From NCBI RefSeq assembly GCF_000247815.1, contig NC_021676.1, forward strand, positions 186,001-250,000: 64,000 bases of DNA. Direction: 5' to 3'. Source of the stretch: Ficedula albicollis. Lineage: Eukaryota > Chordata > Aves > Passeriformes > Muscicapidae. The notes below the pieces were generated by a model. The model had not been told where the DNA came from, searched no databases, and saw nothing but the letters and a program-made list of their open reading frames with translations. Shown piece after piece: positions 10,616 through 25,616 of this stretch. Made by a program: the position numbers and the translations under genes. Within the stretch, counting starts at the first letter, position 1, and each line of letters opens with the position of its first letter.

Positions 10616-13600
10616 TTTATTAGACCAATTGCTTAGGCTGAGTGAGACGCTGCAGTGTCTGCATTTCTGGTTGCTTGTGTTAAGTAGTTTGCTGGGCTGA
10701 TGTGAATCATGTCAGCTAAATTGCTAACAAGGAGAAGGGAACCTCATTGATCTTCATCTGGTTTGCCTGGCAGCACTTGGAAATGGCACAGAAACTGTGT
10801 CCAGTTTGAAATGCCACATGTTCACAGGCTTGTGCCACCACTGGAAGGGTGACGGAGCAGGTGACCTTGAGCAGAGGTGGCCAGCCACCCACCATGGAGC
10901 TCAGAATAAGGGCTATATACAAGAGTCTGATTCACTGTTTTTATTGGGCCAGTTCAGTCTGGGATCCACAGAGCTTGGGCACCTCTTACAAAAAGGATCT
11001 TCGTGCTTGCTGGGCTGGCGTCTGATGGGGATATGCAGAGTGTAGTGGGGTGAAGGATGGAGAGCCTGAGTCCTTGTGAGCCAGGATGGGAGCTGGAAGT
11101 GATATTCAGAACGTGGTTTCCCCCAGGATAATGCCTGACTGGAAGGTTTAAACCCAGACGTGCGGTAATAGCTTTGAAGACAACCCAGAGGCGGTGCTTC
11201 AGCCATGAGATTTGGGAATGAAAATCCTTTTGGGAAGGCAAGAGGTTAGCAAGTACATCCAATCTCTCAGCTGGATAACATGCAGAAAAAGCTGGACTGG
11301 GATCCAGAACATAAAGCAGCGATAAGGAGACATGTTATGACCTTGTCTGCTGTTAGCAGCTTACACAGCCTGCCAAGGAAAAACCAGCCTGCATTACAAG
11401 AGCCATATGGTATTTTACTAACTCAGTGTATAAATCCCTAATACAATTAGAAGATCCAACTTCCATGCTGAATTAGAGCCCCTGTGTTGTTTTATCTGGA
11501 GGAATTTCTGAATTGCTCAAGATTGTTGATATAAGGAAGGAGTAAAACATATATGGATGGACAAGGGAAGGAGTCAGCCTCCTGGGTGCAGTAACCCTTC
11601 TTCTGGCCTCTGCTGTAAGAAATCCCCTTTCTGGCTCGCATAGACCCTCAGGAGCTGCCTGGAGCTGGCTGCCCAACCTCATGATAGTAGTCATCTGTTT
11701 TATCAGGGAGAGTTTGTGCAGGATTCCTGAGCAAGGTCAGGATTTCCATAGGAGGCCATCATGAGCTATTGCCAACAGAGTGGGGTCAAGAGGAAGAAAG
11801 CCTTGTACTCTCAGCCTTCTCCCACCTGCTGGATTTTGTCTGGATCAGATGTGTGGGTGCAGGAGGGAAAGGGATGCCCATTTGGGGAAGGCTCTGAGCA
11901 TGCCAGCTCCAAAGGTGCTCAGGCCCAAAGCATGGGCTGCTGGTGGTGAAGGGCATTGAAAAGAAGTGCTGGGGAAGGGCTGCGCAGATTTGGGAGTATC
12001 TGAAGACAGAAAATGTGTGATGCAGCCAGTGGAAGGGCAGAATGTCCAGAGCAGGTTCCACATGCTAGAATCATCCCTCTGAATATAGATCTGTCCTTAG
12101 TCTTATCACCTCTTCTCTTGTTTTGGCCTAAGCAGGTTTACCCTGGTGTTACCTGGGTCTTCTCAAAAAATTCTCTCGTTATTCCAGTATATGAACCTCT
12201 TCAAGAGATACCACTTCATTTGCAGATGAGAAGGGAAATGACCACATTATCAATAAGCCATTAAGTACTCTGAAGGGACATGGCTGTGCTTAATTGTATC
12301 AGTATTGAAGCAGGCTGGGATGTGCTCTCCTTTTCCCTGCGGGTATTGCAAGTCATTTCTCCCTGCCTCAGTTTCTTCCTCTGACAGAGCTAGCTGGGGA
12401 CATGTCCTGCCCAGCTTTTGGCTTCCCATGTAAAAGTTCCATTCCTCTTCTTTTCTTTGCTGTAAAATGCCAGACAGGCACTCAGTGAGGTAACCTCCCT
12501 TTTACCTGTGTTGGAAGAAGTGTAGTTTTGTCTGGATGGCTACATCTGTTTAAGCTGATCAGATAGATGCCTTATACAACTGCACAAAACTGGTTCTTGG
12601 CTGTGCCCTCTCCCTTTTCCATGCATACCTATTTCCAAGTGAATTGCTCTGTGCTGGAGCATGTAACTGCCAAGTGCAGCCCTGGCTCTGCTGGGAGAGA
12701 CCCTGAGAGGGGAACGATTCACCCAGGGCTGGTCAGGCGGTGGTTACTGTCAGAGTTTGAAGGAGTCAGGTGCCAAGGGGTGATGTGTGTGGATGAGAAA
12801 TGCACTTTCAGCATGAGCTGGATCCTGCAGGAGGCTCAGCCAGTGAGTCCTGTGTCCCTGTGCCCTCGCATCCCTGCTGCCAGCAGTCGTGGGCTCATCT
12901 TGCTGGGATGTGTCTGCAGGTGGGTCACCTCTTCCATGGCAGCCCATGGTGGGTGGGGTGAGGGTGATGCTTTCCACTTTCCCCCACTTCCTGCAACTCT
13001 GTGCATGGCAGGCACAGCCACTGGATTAGGGGCAGTGACTTCTTTCTTGCTGTGACCATCTGGCAGCAGGTTTCTGTACCCAACCTGCATTTGTTTTGAT
13101 GTTGGAACAGCAGTAATGCATGGGTTATCTGAAGATTTCATCAGGATGAGACTTCCAGAAGTTCATTTGTTGTAGCTCCTGTAGTAACTACCACTTGCTC
13201 AGAGCTTGGCTTCTCTGAGCCCACAGTCAGACTGTCTCACCTTTTTATTTTGAAAAACGGAGAAACTTTTAAGTGCTGCTACAACCCTGGAACATGAGTA
13301 CAAGTATAAACACATACAATCAGGGATGAAATTGCTGAAAACTCCTTCAATGAAATGGCCAGTATGGTGGTAATAAATTCAAAGGAAATGGACATTATCT
13401 GCTGATTGACCTTCTGGAATGTTAAACAGCTTTTGCTTTTGCCTTGAGGCATCTGGCTGCCTGACATGGCCAATTATCCTATGATAACATCAACTTCATT
13501 GGGTCTTATTGCTTCATTATGAAACTGCTTTAGCTGATAATGCGTTGCGATTAGCAGGCAAATATTCTAGGGAAGGGAGATAACTCCTCACCCACTGTTC

Positions 13601-14578
13601 GGCCTTGGAGCCCTGCAGTTTGTCTGCCTGCAGTGCAGAAGGCAGTGATATAAGGAAGGTCCTTTCCTGCTCCTGAGAGCTTCTCTGGCAGTGGTGATGC
13701 TGCTCCCCCTGCTTCCTTCTCCCAGCTTCCCATTTTCTCCCTGGTTGTTTGGATCGTTTCCTTGCCCAAGTGAAATAATTTGTAAATATTTTTATTTATG
13801 GTAGGATAAGTTGCCAGCACATGAATGTCTCTGGGGAAACAAAAATACCAGTGCTCCTTACTTGCTTGGAGCACTGAATCATTTTCTGTTGTAATCAGAG
13901 CTGTGCATAACTCTGTACCATGATCCAGCCTGGTGTGTTCCTCCCTTTGTGTCCACATCATTAGAAGGAAAGAGGGACTCTCCATAGAAGCACTTCCTCC
14001 TTACAGCCATCCTCTCCTCCTGGCCTGGGGTGGGTCAGAGCTTAAGGCCATGGCAGTGACTGGGGGCAGTGCAGACCCACACGTGGAGTTCTGCCGCGAA
14101 CCCAGTGTGCTTCTGCCCAGTGCCTCCTCCTGTGGATTGACAGACTCCCCACTGCACTGACAATGGGAGAGCTGTCCCCAGGGAGGGTGAAAAAGCATGA
14201 AAATATTGCTTTTTTACTTATCTTTTGCAAATAATCTTTATTTTTTTCTTTGTAATGACCAGACCAGCGGAGGACTCTGGTAGAGGAGCAGCTTCTGTTG
14301 AAGGGCAGTGAGGAGCCCGTCCTCTCTCTACCACCCACTGAAGTATGCCAGTACATTATGGGTGTCAGTGTCCATGAGGATAAGTCACAGGGTCCGAATC
14401 GTGTATGCATGCAGTGCCGGTGGGAGTCAGCAGGGAGATTTTAGGCGCCCAAAGACTCTTGCACGGTGAATATACTCCTAGTGTGTGTATTTCCACGGCA
14501 TCCTCCTTGTGCCCTGGGACCTGTCCTGGGTATGGAGTCACCCCGCAGCAGGGAGCTGGGGCTCTGCCTGTCCCCCCG

Positions 14579-16040
<1,462 letters not shown>

Positions 16041-17300
16041 GGGCAGGGCAGGAGCCGCTCCGCACTCGGGGCTTTGTGTGCGGCTGGAGGACAGCGAGGG
16101 TCCAGATGGGAGCCCTGAAGAGCGCAGATCAGAGGCTTAGGAAAGCCAGGGGAAATCAGCGGGCCTGGCGCAGCTCAAGAGGGAAGATCAGAGTCCCGGA
16201 GCAGCTGGGGGGAAGATTGGATTAGTAGTTGAGAGATCAGAAGCCCGGCCCGACTGGGGAGGGTGGATCAGACAGGCGAGGAGATCAGAAACCCCGCTCG
16301 GCCGAGGAGGGGCGGGGGTCGGGACAGCTCACGGACGGGGCAGGGGTCTGTGAGCTGTGGCTGGGATGTGTCGCTGTGCGGGGCAGGGGTCTGTGAGCTG
16401 TGGCTGGGATGTGTCGCTGTGCGGGGCAGGGGTCTGTGAGCTGTGGCTGGGATGTGTCGCTGTGCGGGGCAGGGGTCTGTGAGCTGTGGCTGGGATGTGT
16501 CGCTGTGCGGGGCAGGGGTCTGTGAGCTGTGGCTGGGATGTGTCGCTGTGCGGGGCAGGGGTCTGTGAGCTGTGGCTGGGATGTGTCGCTGTGCGGGGCA
16601 GGGGTCTGTGAGCTGTGGCTGGGATGTGTCGCTGTGCGGGGCAGGGGTCTGTGAGCTGTGGCTGGGATGTGTCGCTGTGCGGGGCAGGGGTCTGTGAGCT
16701 GTGGCTGGGATGTGTCGCTGTGCGGGGCAGGGGTCTGTGAGCTGTGGCTGGGATGTGTCGCTGTGCGGGGCAGGGGTCTGTGAGCTGTGGCTGGGATGTG
16801 TCGCTGTGCGGGGCAGGGGTCTGTGAGCTGTGGCTGGGATGTGTCGCTGTGCGGGGCAGGGGTCTGTGAGCTGTGGCTGGGATGTGTCGCTGTGCGGGGC
16901 AGGGGTCTGTGAGCTGTGGCTGGGATGTGTCGCTGTGCGGGGCAGGGGTCTGTGAGCTGTGGCTGGGATGTGTCGCTGTGCGGGGCAGGGGTCTGTGAGC
17001 CCTGGCTGGGATGTGTCGCTGTGCGGGGTCGCAGCCCCTGCGCTCACCCGGCCCCAGCCCAGCCCAGCCCAGGAGGATGCGGGGCGCGCACGGCGATAAC
17101 GCGGCCGCCCTTCGGCGGTGCCATTGGGCCAGGGGCTGTTTGCAGAGCAGGAGCCGCAGCGGTCGCTCTGTGCTCGAGCTGAGAGCCCCCGAGAGCTGCT
17201 GCGATCCCTGCGAAGATCCCGAGTGCAGTGCTGCGAAACGCTTCCTCCCGCTGCAGTCACCATTCACCAAAGGCTGTCTGGCGAAATGGAGCCTTGGTAT
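16041..17300. promoter_or_regulatory. CpG-rich island containing the 43-bp array
   Basis: GC- and CpG-rich from the (GGGCC)6 repeat to about 17300. The non-repeat part is densest at 17030-17260 (GCGGGGCGCGCACGGCG, AACGCGGCCGCCC). Each 43-bp unit also brings CpGs (GTGTCGCTGTGCGGGG), so the island is partly built by the array. No TATA box, exon or splice pattern could be tied to it. It may be a promoter CpG island of an unseen gene or just a GC-rich minisatellite neighbourhood. Confidence 0.4.
16341..17028 (+). repeat. 43-bp minisatellite, exactly 16 units
   Basis: Units start CAGGGGTCTGTGAGCTGTGG and end GTGTCGCTGTGCGGGG. The spacing is 43 bp throughout, and 16 x 43 = 688 bp fits the boundaries. 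Copies are identical or nearly so, except the last (16986-17028), where GAGCTGTGG reads GAGCCCTGG. Because 43 is not a multiple of three, a frame cycles through all three phases and reads an apparent Pro/Thr/His-rich repeat protein of 331-342 residues on the minus strand. I consider that a repeat artefact. Confidence 0.97.
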
Positions 17301-20300
17301 CCTGCTCCTGCCCAGACGAGCGTGGAAACGAGCGTGGGGGAAGGAGCTGTTTAACACAGATCACTGATAAAACAGCAGCTGTGCTGCTCCAGCTCACACG
17401 ATACTGTGAGGTGGCACACTGGTGTCACCGTGCAGCTCCACCCCGGCTCCATGTCCGCACCGATCCTTGGAGCACCAAGCGCGCACAAACAGCCCCGTTA
17501 GCTGTGCTGGCAGCATCCCCTGCTGCTGTGGTCTCGGGGAGCCCAGCCTGCGGAATGCAGCCTCCAGGAGGGTGGGTCAGGGCACAGGGGCACACTGCCC
17601 GGCAGAGGGGACAGCTCTGGCAGGAGGTGGGCTCCTGCCTCTGCTGCCAGCACTTAGGAGGCTTATGCTGCTCTGTCTGATCTTCCCAAAAGAGAAATAG
17701 AAGTGAAGATGGACAGAAAAGCTTTCTAGAGTAGAGAGCACCGATTACCTCTCTGGGTATGTGCTGTCCTGGCATTAGTTGCCTGTTAGTATTCCCTTTC
17801 TGGTGCTTCATTGCTTCCTCCCCTTAAGCAATGTGGCTTTGCTTCCCAGTGCTGCCTTCTGTGGTGAAAACACCTGAACATAATGCAGAGTTGTTGGGCG
17901 TTCCCCAGAGCTGTAGGAATACCCGGTAGGGGGTTACTCAGTACTGTCCCTAAAGCCCTGACCCCAGTTTTGGATCTGGTTGCTGATGCAATTTGGATGT
18001 TGGTGTTGATTAAGGGGATGGAGCTCCGACTTCCTGGTGCTCCCTCCTTCAGAGATGTCGCCTTGGCCTTCGCCATGTGGACCTTGGCCACTGTAACTGG
18101 TGAGGACACTTTGTGCAGGCTCTTTCCAGTGCAGACTTTGGTGTCCTCCAGGTGTTGGGCAGAGCTATGGGTGGCTGGATGGAAGCAGCTTTATGGAGCA
18201 TGACTAATTGTTTTGTTGTGCTTTTCTGACCCTGGTAGTGGGCTCAGGCTCTAAGGATGCAGGATTGGAAAGAAAGGGAGTGAAGCAGGACCATTCAGAG
18301 CAGCCTTGAGTTTGGTTTTGTGATCACAGGCAGGACATGGATGAACCTTTTGCAGAATTCCTGGATGTTTTCCTGTCCATCATCTGCTTTCTTCTGTTTC
18401 TCATTTGAATTTCTTCTTTTCTGATGTTTCACTGACATGGGAAATGTGCCTGACTGGGATGGAGGGCACTGCAGCACAGGCTGGGCATCCCTGTGCTGGC
18501 ACCAGCCCTGCTGCCATGAGGTGCACTGGAGCCAGTGGGGTTTGGTCCCTCTGGGTCTGCTCCAGCCTGGCTCAGTCCAGCTGAGCAGGGCCTCCTCTGC
18601 ACCCTGGTTAAACATCTCTGCCCTGTGGGAGGTGTCAAAGCTGGCACATGGCAAAATACAGATGAGAGGGGTACTGCAGTTTGGATAGTGTCCCTGTTCA
18701 GTTAACATGGCTTGATAGCAGAGGAGGGAAAATGATACGCAGCTGATTGGAGAGACACAAATAGAGGGAAGGGAAGTGTTTTGCCTGGATGACAATGCCC
18801 TGGTTTTGGCCATACTGGGTCCAGTATAACAAAAGCTGAACTTAGAGCAGCCCGTAGGGAAGACTTTGCCAGCACCACACCTGGCACCTCACACCCCTGC
18901 CATGCTGAGACCCTCGTGTTCAGGACACTGAGTGTCTCCCTGCTCTGGAGGCACTCAGAGCTCCAGCCTGCATGCAGAGGGCTCCTAAAGCCACAGCAGA
19001 TCCTGCCCCGAGGAAACTGCAGCTCGGGATGTGCCTGCAGGACGGTTTAAATGCAAAGCAAAGAGGTAACAGCAGAGGAAATGGAAACCTGTAAAACCTT
19101 TGAGCCATATTATTTGCTAAGCTGATAAAAGGTAAAGTGCATAAATTTATGAAAAGGGGAAATCCCTGCTGTATTCATATAGGCTGCTTATGGTTTGACA
19201 GTTAAGTAAATACAGTTCAGAATAAGACCAGTTTAAAGGAAATCTGAGACCATAATGAGTCTCGGAGAATTAACTGGATAGCTTTTATTTGAGATTACAA
19301 AACCACAGTGTAATATAATGTTTAAATACAAATGTAGCTTTGGTATTTCATAAAATAACCAAACAGAGATGAAACTACCATTCTGTCCTAGCATCAGCTG
19401 GTAATCTTATTACTGACTTAATACATCCACATGTGTTGTGATCACCGTTTTCCACTAACCTGACTGGCTAAGGGAAGCAATAAAAAAAAAGTCAGAAAGG
19501 GAGCACATGTTGTTTTTAAAGCTCACCAAACTGCAAAGGATGGTGTAAAGCAAAGCCTGCTGCCTAAACGTTGTCACCCTGGCCTTGGATGGAGCCAGAG
19601 GGAGATCTTGATTTTGGGAGTCTGGAAAGGCTGGGAGGACGCTTCACAGTGCTGCTGTCAGCCTGCATGGAGCACGGGAAAGACTTCATGTTCCTGGACA
19701 GGGAACATGATGCTGAACCCTTGGACCCCTTGCAGGAAGGAGGGGAGGTGAGAGGGGTGGGGGTGAGTAGTGGCTGTTGGTTTTCAGAAGAAAAGCACAG
19801 GTTTTCCAGTCTCTGGTGGTACCCGTGGCTCTTGGGCTGAGGCACAGAGCAAAGACTGTGTGTTGGGACATGGTGTGTGCCCACAATGGATTCATCTGAC
19901 TCTCTATTGCATCCTTTCACGTGGTTTGAAGGGGAAAAAGTGAAGAGTTTACTGCAGTTTTGTGGCCTTTGGTCTATCAGTGTTACTATTGGGAGATTGA
20001 AAAGCTCCCTTGTTTGGCTGCCAGCTTTGCCCAAGTGATACTCTGTTCTAACACAGCCATCCTGGCTGCAGCATCCTGGGGGGATGCAGAGGAACATGCA
20101 GGAGGAGCAAATGCTCCCCAGACCCATCCACATCCACCCAGAGCATCTCTAAGGGCAGAAGATTCCCAGCACCAGGAATCCAGGAGGAAACAATGACCAG
20201 CGAGCATCGGGGGGTCAGGGGAAAACAGTTGCAAACGAGTAACAATAATCTAAATTGATGTGTCCTTTTTCAATGGAGCTTCTGCCAAGTGGTCGCTGCT

Positions 20301-23025
20301 TGTGTCAGTGGTTCAGCCAGGGGCTCAGCTGGCAGTGGCACCAGCACTAGGGATGCTGGTTCGAGGCACCCGTGGGTGTGGTGTGATCAGAGCACTGCCC
20401 CTGCTCTTCTGGGGCATCTTTCCATGTTGTGTGGAACAGTGGGCAGTATTTTCAGTGCTCTGAAGTGTTTGAAGGGCAGTATTTTCAGTGCTTTGGCACC
20501 TTCAAGGTCTCCCACTGGTCCACTCGTCTGGCTGCCTGGACAGAGGTGAAGGGTGGGCGCTCCCCGAGGGGTGCTGCAGATCTCAGGGTGTTATTTGCAA
20601 AACATGCCAAGATGGCTTGGCCCAGGGAGAGCAAATACCTTCATTTCCATGTTCACAGCCAAAATTATTTGCTCAGCTTTGAATTATAGTCCAAATGTTT
20701 TGAACTCTGGGATAATGCTGCTCACCAAACCCAGTACCTGAAAGCCTCTTTTATGTGACTGTTACTTTGGTGACCAAAGTGCCAGGGTTTTACAAGAGCT
20801 GCTTATCCTTTGATAAAACAAAGTCAGTGAATTTATGCTGACAGCTTCAGATGCAGTGGAAACCTGAGCAACCTTTCACCAGCATATGTTTCTTGCTGGA
20901 TCCTTCCTTAAGAACAAGCCACAGAAGCATCTTTAGTAATTTAATGAGCAATAAAGGAGACTATAAAAAAACAAGGATAATTAAATGCAATGATAGATTT
21001 TAGCACCCTAAATGGTTACCAGAAGTGCTTAATCAAAACTAAGGTTTCTGCTAGGCAGAATGAATGGCTCTTTGATGCCCCATAATAGAAAACATTTAAA
21101 ATAAAATGCAGGGAAAGATTTGGGATACACTGGAATAACAGAATCATTAAAAATCATCACAGCCTGCCTCCTAATGCCCCTCTTATGCTTGAATAAAACA
21201 AATAAAACAAAGCAAAATTAGGGAGCTATTTCGTATATTGCTTTGATCTTTGCTTCACCTTTTGAAAATATTTGTGAAGAGTGCTTAAAGAATTTGGCTT
21301 CTAATTTCTTGATTGGGAAGAAGAACAAATAGATTGACACTGCTAGACGTTAGTCATGGATGTGATTTTTTTTTTCCTTCTGTCTCCTGATGTGGGAGGT
21401 ATATCCCAGAGCATGGAACACTGGCAACCTGGGCAGAATGAAGGGTGATGTGCTGACAGGGTGGAGGGTGCACATACCCCAGTCTTGCTGCTGCTCTCGT
21501 TTCAGCAGGAACGGGAAAATAAGGAAGGCACCACAACTGCCACAAATTCTTTCTTAATACAATAGTCTTTTGGAAAATCTGTGGATTAATTAAACATTTT
21601 CACGCAATAGCATGATGCTAATTGTTTACACTAAGCCGTATTTGCTTCTGTAATTTGGCTTAATTGGAAAATTCTTTGGCTTATAATTGTCATAGAGTAT
21701 TAAAGAAATGAGGAAATATGGAGAACGTTGAGGCAATCCAGTGCAGATGATGCTCAGGTGTGATTCGGGGTGGCCCAATCGTTAAACTCGGGCACTCATT
21801 CCTCGGGTATGTGCAAAAGTGCATGAAATGATGTGGAAGAGTGATGTGAGGTGTAATTCTGACAGTTCATGCCTGATCCTGCCCTTCCTCCTGCCTGAGC
21901 CCTTCCTGTAACCGGGAGGGAAGGGATGGGGAAAGCTGCAGATGGAGCCAGACTCTGGATCTCTGCTGGTGGTACCTGAGTAAGGACGGTGTTTTTCATG
22001 AAAACATCTTGTTTGCAAAAGAATCAAGAGGGATATTTGCACTGGGTTCAGGTTACTGGTCTGTACACTATCCAGAGCCACTGCTTGCTGTTTGTGCTGG
22101 AAATTTGTAATGCCCAGTGAAAACCTCGGCAAGTAACCAGGGCAGAGTTTAGGTGCATGAAGGAGCACGAGCAGCCTTTCCTGCAGGCACCGATGCTGCC
22201 AGCACTGCCTGGGCTCCGAGGTGTGTGCTGGCTGCGCTCCTGCCTCAAACACCATCTCTTTCTTGTCTTGGGGTTTTAAAGAACAAAACCCCCTAGCAGC
22301 AAGGAAGCTGGAAACATCATCTGTGTATGCCACAGGTGAGGTGTTTGGGCTCGTTTCTCCTGGTTACGCCTTCACACCTCGCCTAAGACCCAGGGTAATT
22401 CCTCTAGAGGTATTTTCCCAAGGATGTAGGTTTTTCCCAGTAGATTCAGGATAAGCTGGGATATGGTCAGAAACTTTCTTGGAGTAAGTTGGTGTAGTGC
22501 TTCTGAAGATAACAGTGGAGCCTGTTAAATTAGGAGATACACAGGGAAAAATAATTTTTCCTATATGAAAAAATGCAGAGCCTGGCATGTCGCAGAAGGG
22601 GCAGGTGTCAGTGAGGAGGTAATTTTTCCACAGGGAATGCCTCTGAGCAGTCACTGGCATGGGAGGCCAATACAGTGCCTCTCATTGCTGCAAGGTATGG
22701 CCTCACTGCCCACGGATGAGGCTGTTCCTCCTCGCTGCCCTGCCACAGACTTACCTGGGTGCTCGCTCAGGGTTCTGCCACACAGCATGCTCTCATCATG
22801 CATGTAGGATTCCCAAATTTCAGTATCCCAGTGGGGCAGATTCCCTGGCTGGAGGACCTCGTCCTTCCCCAGAGATGTGACCCTGCAGCGGGTGCATCTC
22901 TGCATCCTGGTGCAAGGTGCAGGAGAGCTCAGCAGCCCTGCCTAGGCAGCTGCTGTTGGGGAGAAGCTTGGTGAGGAGGGGGCCCTGGTGGCCCCAGGAG
23001 AGGGCTGTGTGTCTGTCCCAGTGCT
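17301..23025. other. Unique spacer, about 5.7 kb
   Basis: The first 400 bases stay GC-rich, then composition becomes mixed. From 19080 to 19480 and from 20700 to 21780 it is AT-rich and complex, with TAATTA-like and GTTTAC motifs (e.g. GCTAATTGTTTACAC near 21617), a texture often seen in conserved non-coding DNA. A small imperfect 33-bp duplication lies at 20441-20493 (GGGCAGTATTTTCAGTGCT twice). No gene or mobile element was recognised. Confidence 0.5.
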
Positions 23026-23342
23026 GCGGGGTTTGAATTGATGCGGGGCGGGCAGAGCGGTGCCGATGATGCGGGTTTGGATTGATGCGGGTTTGAATTG
23101 ATGCGGGTTTGGATTGATGCGGGTTTGGATTGATGCGGGTTTGGATTGATGCGGGTTTGGATTGATGCGGGTTTGGATTGATGCGGGTTTGGATTGATGC
23201 GGGTTTGGATTGATGCGGGTTTGGATTGATGCGGGTTTGGATTGATGCGGGTTTGGATTGATGCGGGTTTGGATTGATGCGGGTTTGGATTGATGCGGGT
23301 TTGGATTGATGCGGGTTTGGATTGATGCGGGTTTGGATTGAT
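23026..23342 (+). repeat. 16-bp minisatellite, 17 tandem units plus an outlier
   Basis: Seventeen consecutive 16-bp units (GCGGGTTTGGATTGAT) fill 23071-23342 exactly (272 bp). Only the second unit reads GAATT instead of GGATT. A degenerate outlying unit lies at 23026-23042, separated from the array by a GGCGGGCAGAGC segment. The same GGCGGGCAGAGC recurs just after the array (about 23346-23357), so the array sits between two copies of that 12-mer. The array is strongly G-rich on the plus strand. Confidence 0.96.
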
Positions 23343-23590
23343 GCTGGCGGGCAGAGCAGCGCAGCCCCAGCACTGTCGGAGGTGCAGGTGGAGCCCAAGC
23401 CCGGCACCCCAAAGCTGTCCCGTGTGCCGTGCCGCAGCGCTCTCAGCTGCGCTCCGACACGGAGCTGGGCAGAGCAGCGGCAGTGCCGGCTCCTGCCCCA
23501 GCCCCTGCCCCAGCCCCGCCGCCCCTTTGTGCTCCCTTTTTGCTCGTGTTATTCTCACCATCTCCCTGACAGGCGTAGTAATATAGCAAG
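23343..23590. promoter_or_regulatory. Short GC/CpG-rich island
   Basis: GC-rich unique DNA with scattered CpG (GCCGTGCCGCAGCGCTCTCAG, CCCCGCCGCCCC) directly after the 16-bp array. It also holds a short GCCCCAGCCCCTGCCCCAGC repeat. No exon or core-promoter motif was recognised. It may be only array-associated GC enrichment. Confidence 0.3.
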
Positions 23591-24463
<873 letters not shown>

Positions 24464-25444
24464 ATATCCTCCTTTTTTTTTTCTTTTTTTTCCTTTTTTT
24501 TTTTATTAGGCTTATTTGTTCTTAGTTTTACTTATGAGTATTCACAAAATATTTTCTTAAGAGCATCTATTCTTGATGCTATGTAAGAATTGATAGTCTG
24601 CAGCAGCATAAAGAAAATGTATCTGAAACACTTGCTCGGCGGAGTCTCAGAGGCACCAGGCTGTCCAAAATTGTTAATGCAGGCAGGCTGCCACTAAAGA
24701 GGCCTTTGCAGCTCCATCAGATGTATTAATTTTGAAGGGTGTTTCTTTGAACATTAAGTCTTTCTCATGCTACATGCTGTTGGTACTCTTTTGTCTTACA
24801 AACCTTTTAAAATTTATCCCAGGACACTTCAAGTTGAGGCTTTTTCCTTTTTTTGGGGAGGATTTTTTTTTTTTTGGGCACTGCCTGTTTCTGTCTTAAC
24901 TCAATAAATGAAGAGTGGATGAAGGGCTGAGTGAGAATTTCAAGCTCCCTGCAGGACAGTTCGGGAAAAGATGATATGGAAAGAGGAAAAACAAAAGCAC
25001 ATGTGGTTAAAGTATGCATATTTTACGTCACCATTTTGTATGGTAAAAGTGGCAGTTTTGTGTGTATTTTCAAGATGTAGAGGGACTAAAATTATTCAAA
25101 TACTTTGGCAACTCCTGCACTTTTTTTCCCCTTTTTTTAATCATAAAGCACTTGTTTAGCAGCTGAGTAAGGACAGTAATTAAAAAGTAGTGGGTTTGCC
25201 AGTGGGCATAAAAAATTTCCATGGTTACTGAGGTGGTGTAGCTAAAGAACTCAATATATGCTCAAAAATTAAGTTTCTTTGAAAAGAAAGCAGAGGTACA
25301 TTGAGTAACTGCTGTTTAAGCTTATTGTTTTAGGCAGACTGGGACTTGAGCTGGTGCTGGTGCAAGCAGAACCAGTGGCCCTGCAGCCCATGGATCACAC
25401 CTGCTGACAGCCAGGGGAGAACCTGCTCCTGGGCTCAGACTCTG
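24464..25444. other. Unique spacer, AT-rich
   Basis: It starts with a T-rich low-complexity run (24472-24515). Further T runs lie at 24837-24877 and 25118-25138. The rest is single-copy, AT-rich, with no gene recognised. Confidence 0.55.
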
Positions 25445-25616
25445 CTGGAGTAGATTGCCCAGAGAAGTGTGGCTGCTCCGTCTCTGGAAGGGCTCCAAGA
25501 CAGGTTGGGTGGGGCTGGGAGCAGCCTGGTCCAGGGGAAGGTGTTCCTGCCCATGGCAGGGTGTGGGAACTAGGTCATCCTTAAAGTTCTTTCCAGCCCA
25601 TTCCATGCTTCTATGA
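25445..25616 (+). mobile_element. CR1 LINE 3' end, sense orientation
   Basis: The plus strand follows the avian CR1 3' terminus closely: GATTGCCCAGAGAAGTGTGG, CTCTGGAAGGGCTCCAAGAC, AGGTTGGGTGGGGCTGGGAG, CAGCCTGGTCC, GGAAGGTGTTCCTGCCCATG, GGAACTAGGTCATCC, then CCATTCCATGCTTCTATGATG at the end, a decayed form of the terminal ATTCTATGAT repeat. This is the usual 5'-truncated CR1 copy with no coding part. Divergence of several per cent shows it is old. Together with the antisense pieces it supports a bird (or other sauropsid) genome. Confidence 0.93.

Larger units (their letters stand above)
6651..14578. other. Unique spacer, about 8 kb
   Basis: Mostly single-copy. At 7040-7140 it is an AT-rich low-complexity stretch (ATAATAATAATTAAAACAAT and similar). 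Two local structures (7917-8071 and 10595-10615) are listed separately. Open frames here are short, overlapping and without domains. The last 60 bases before the poly-C tract become GC-rich. No gene, RNA gene or further CR1 piece was recognised. Confidence 0.55.

Noticed and set aside
16268..17357. 331-342 codon Pro/Thr/His-rich frames on the minus strand
   Set aside because: They follow the 43-bp array, whose unit length is not a multiple of three, so the apparent protein repeat is a translation of all three phases in turn.
20340..20370. tRNA B-box-like GGTTCGA match
   Set aside because: GGTTCGAGGCACC alone, with no A-box, acceptor stem or CCA-side pairing around it. The GGTTCGACC at 57239 fails in the same way.
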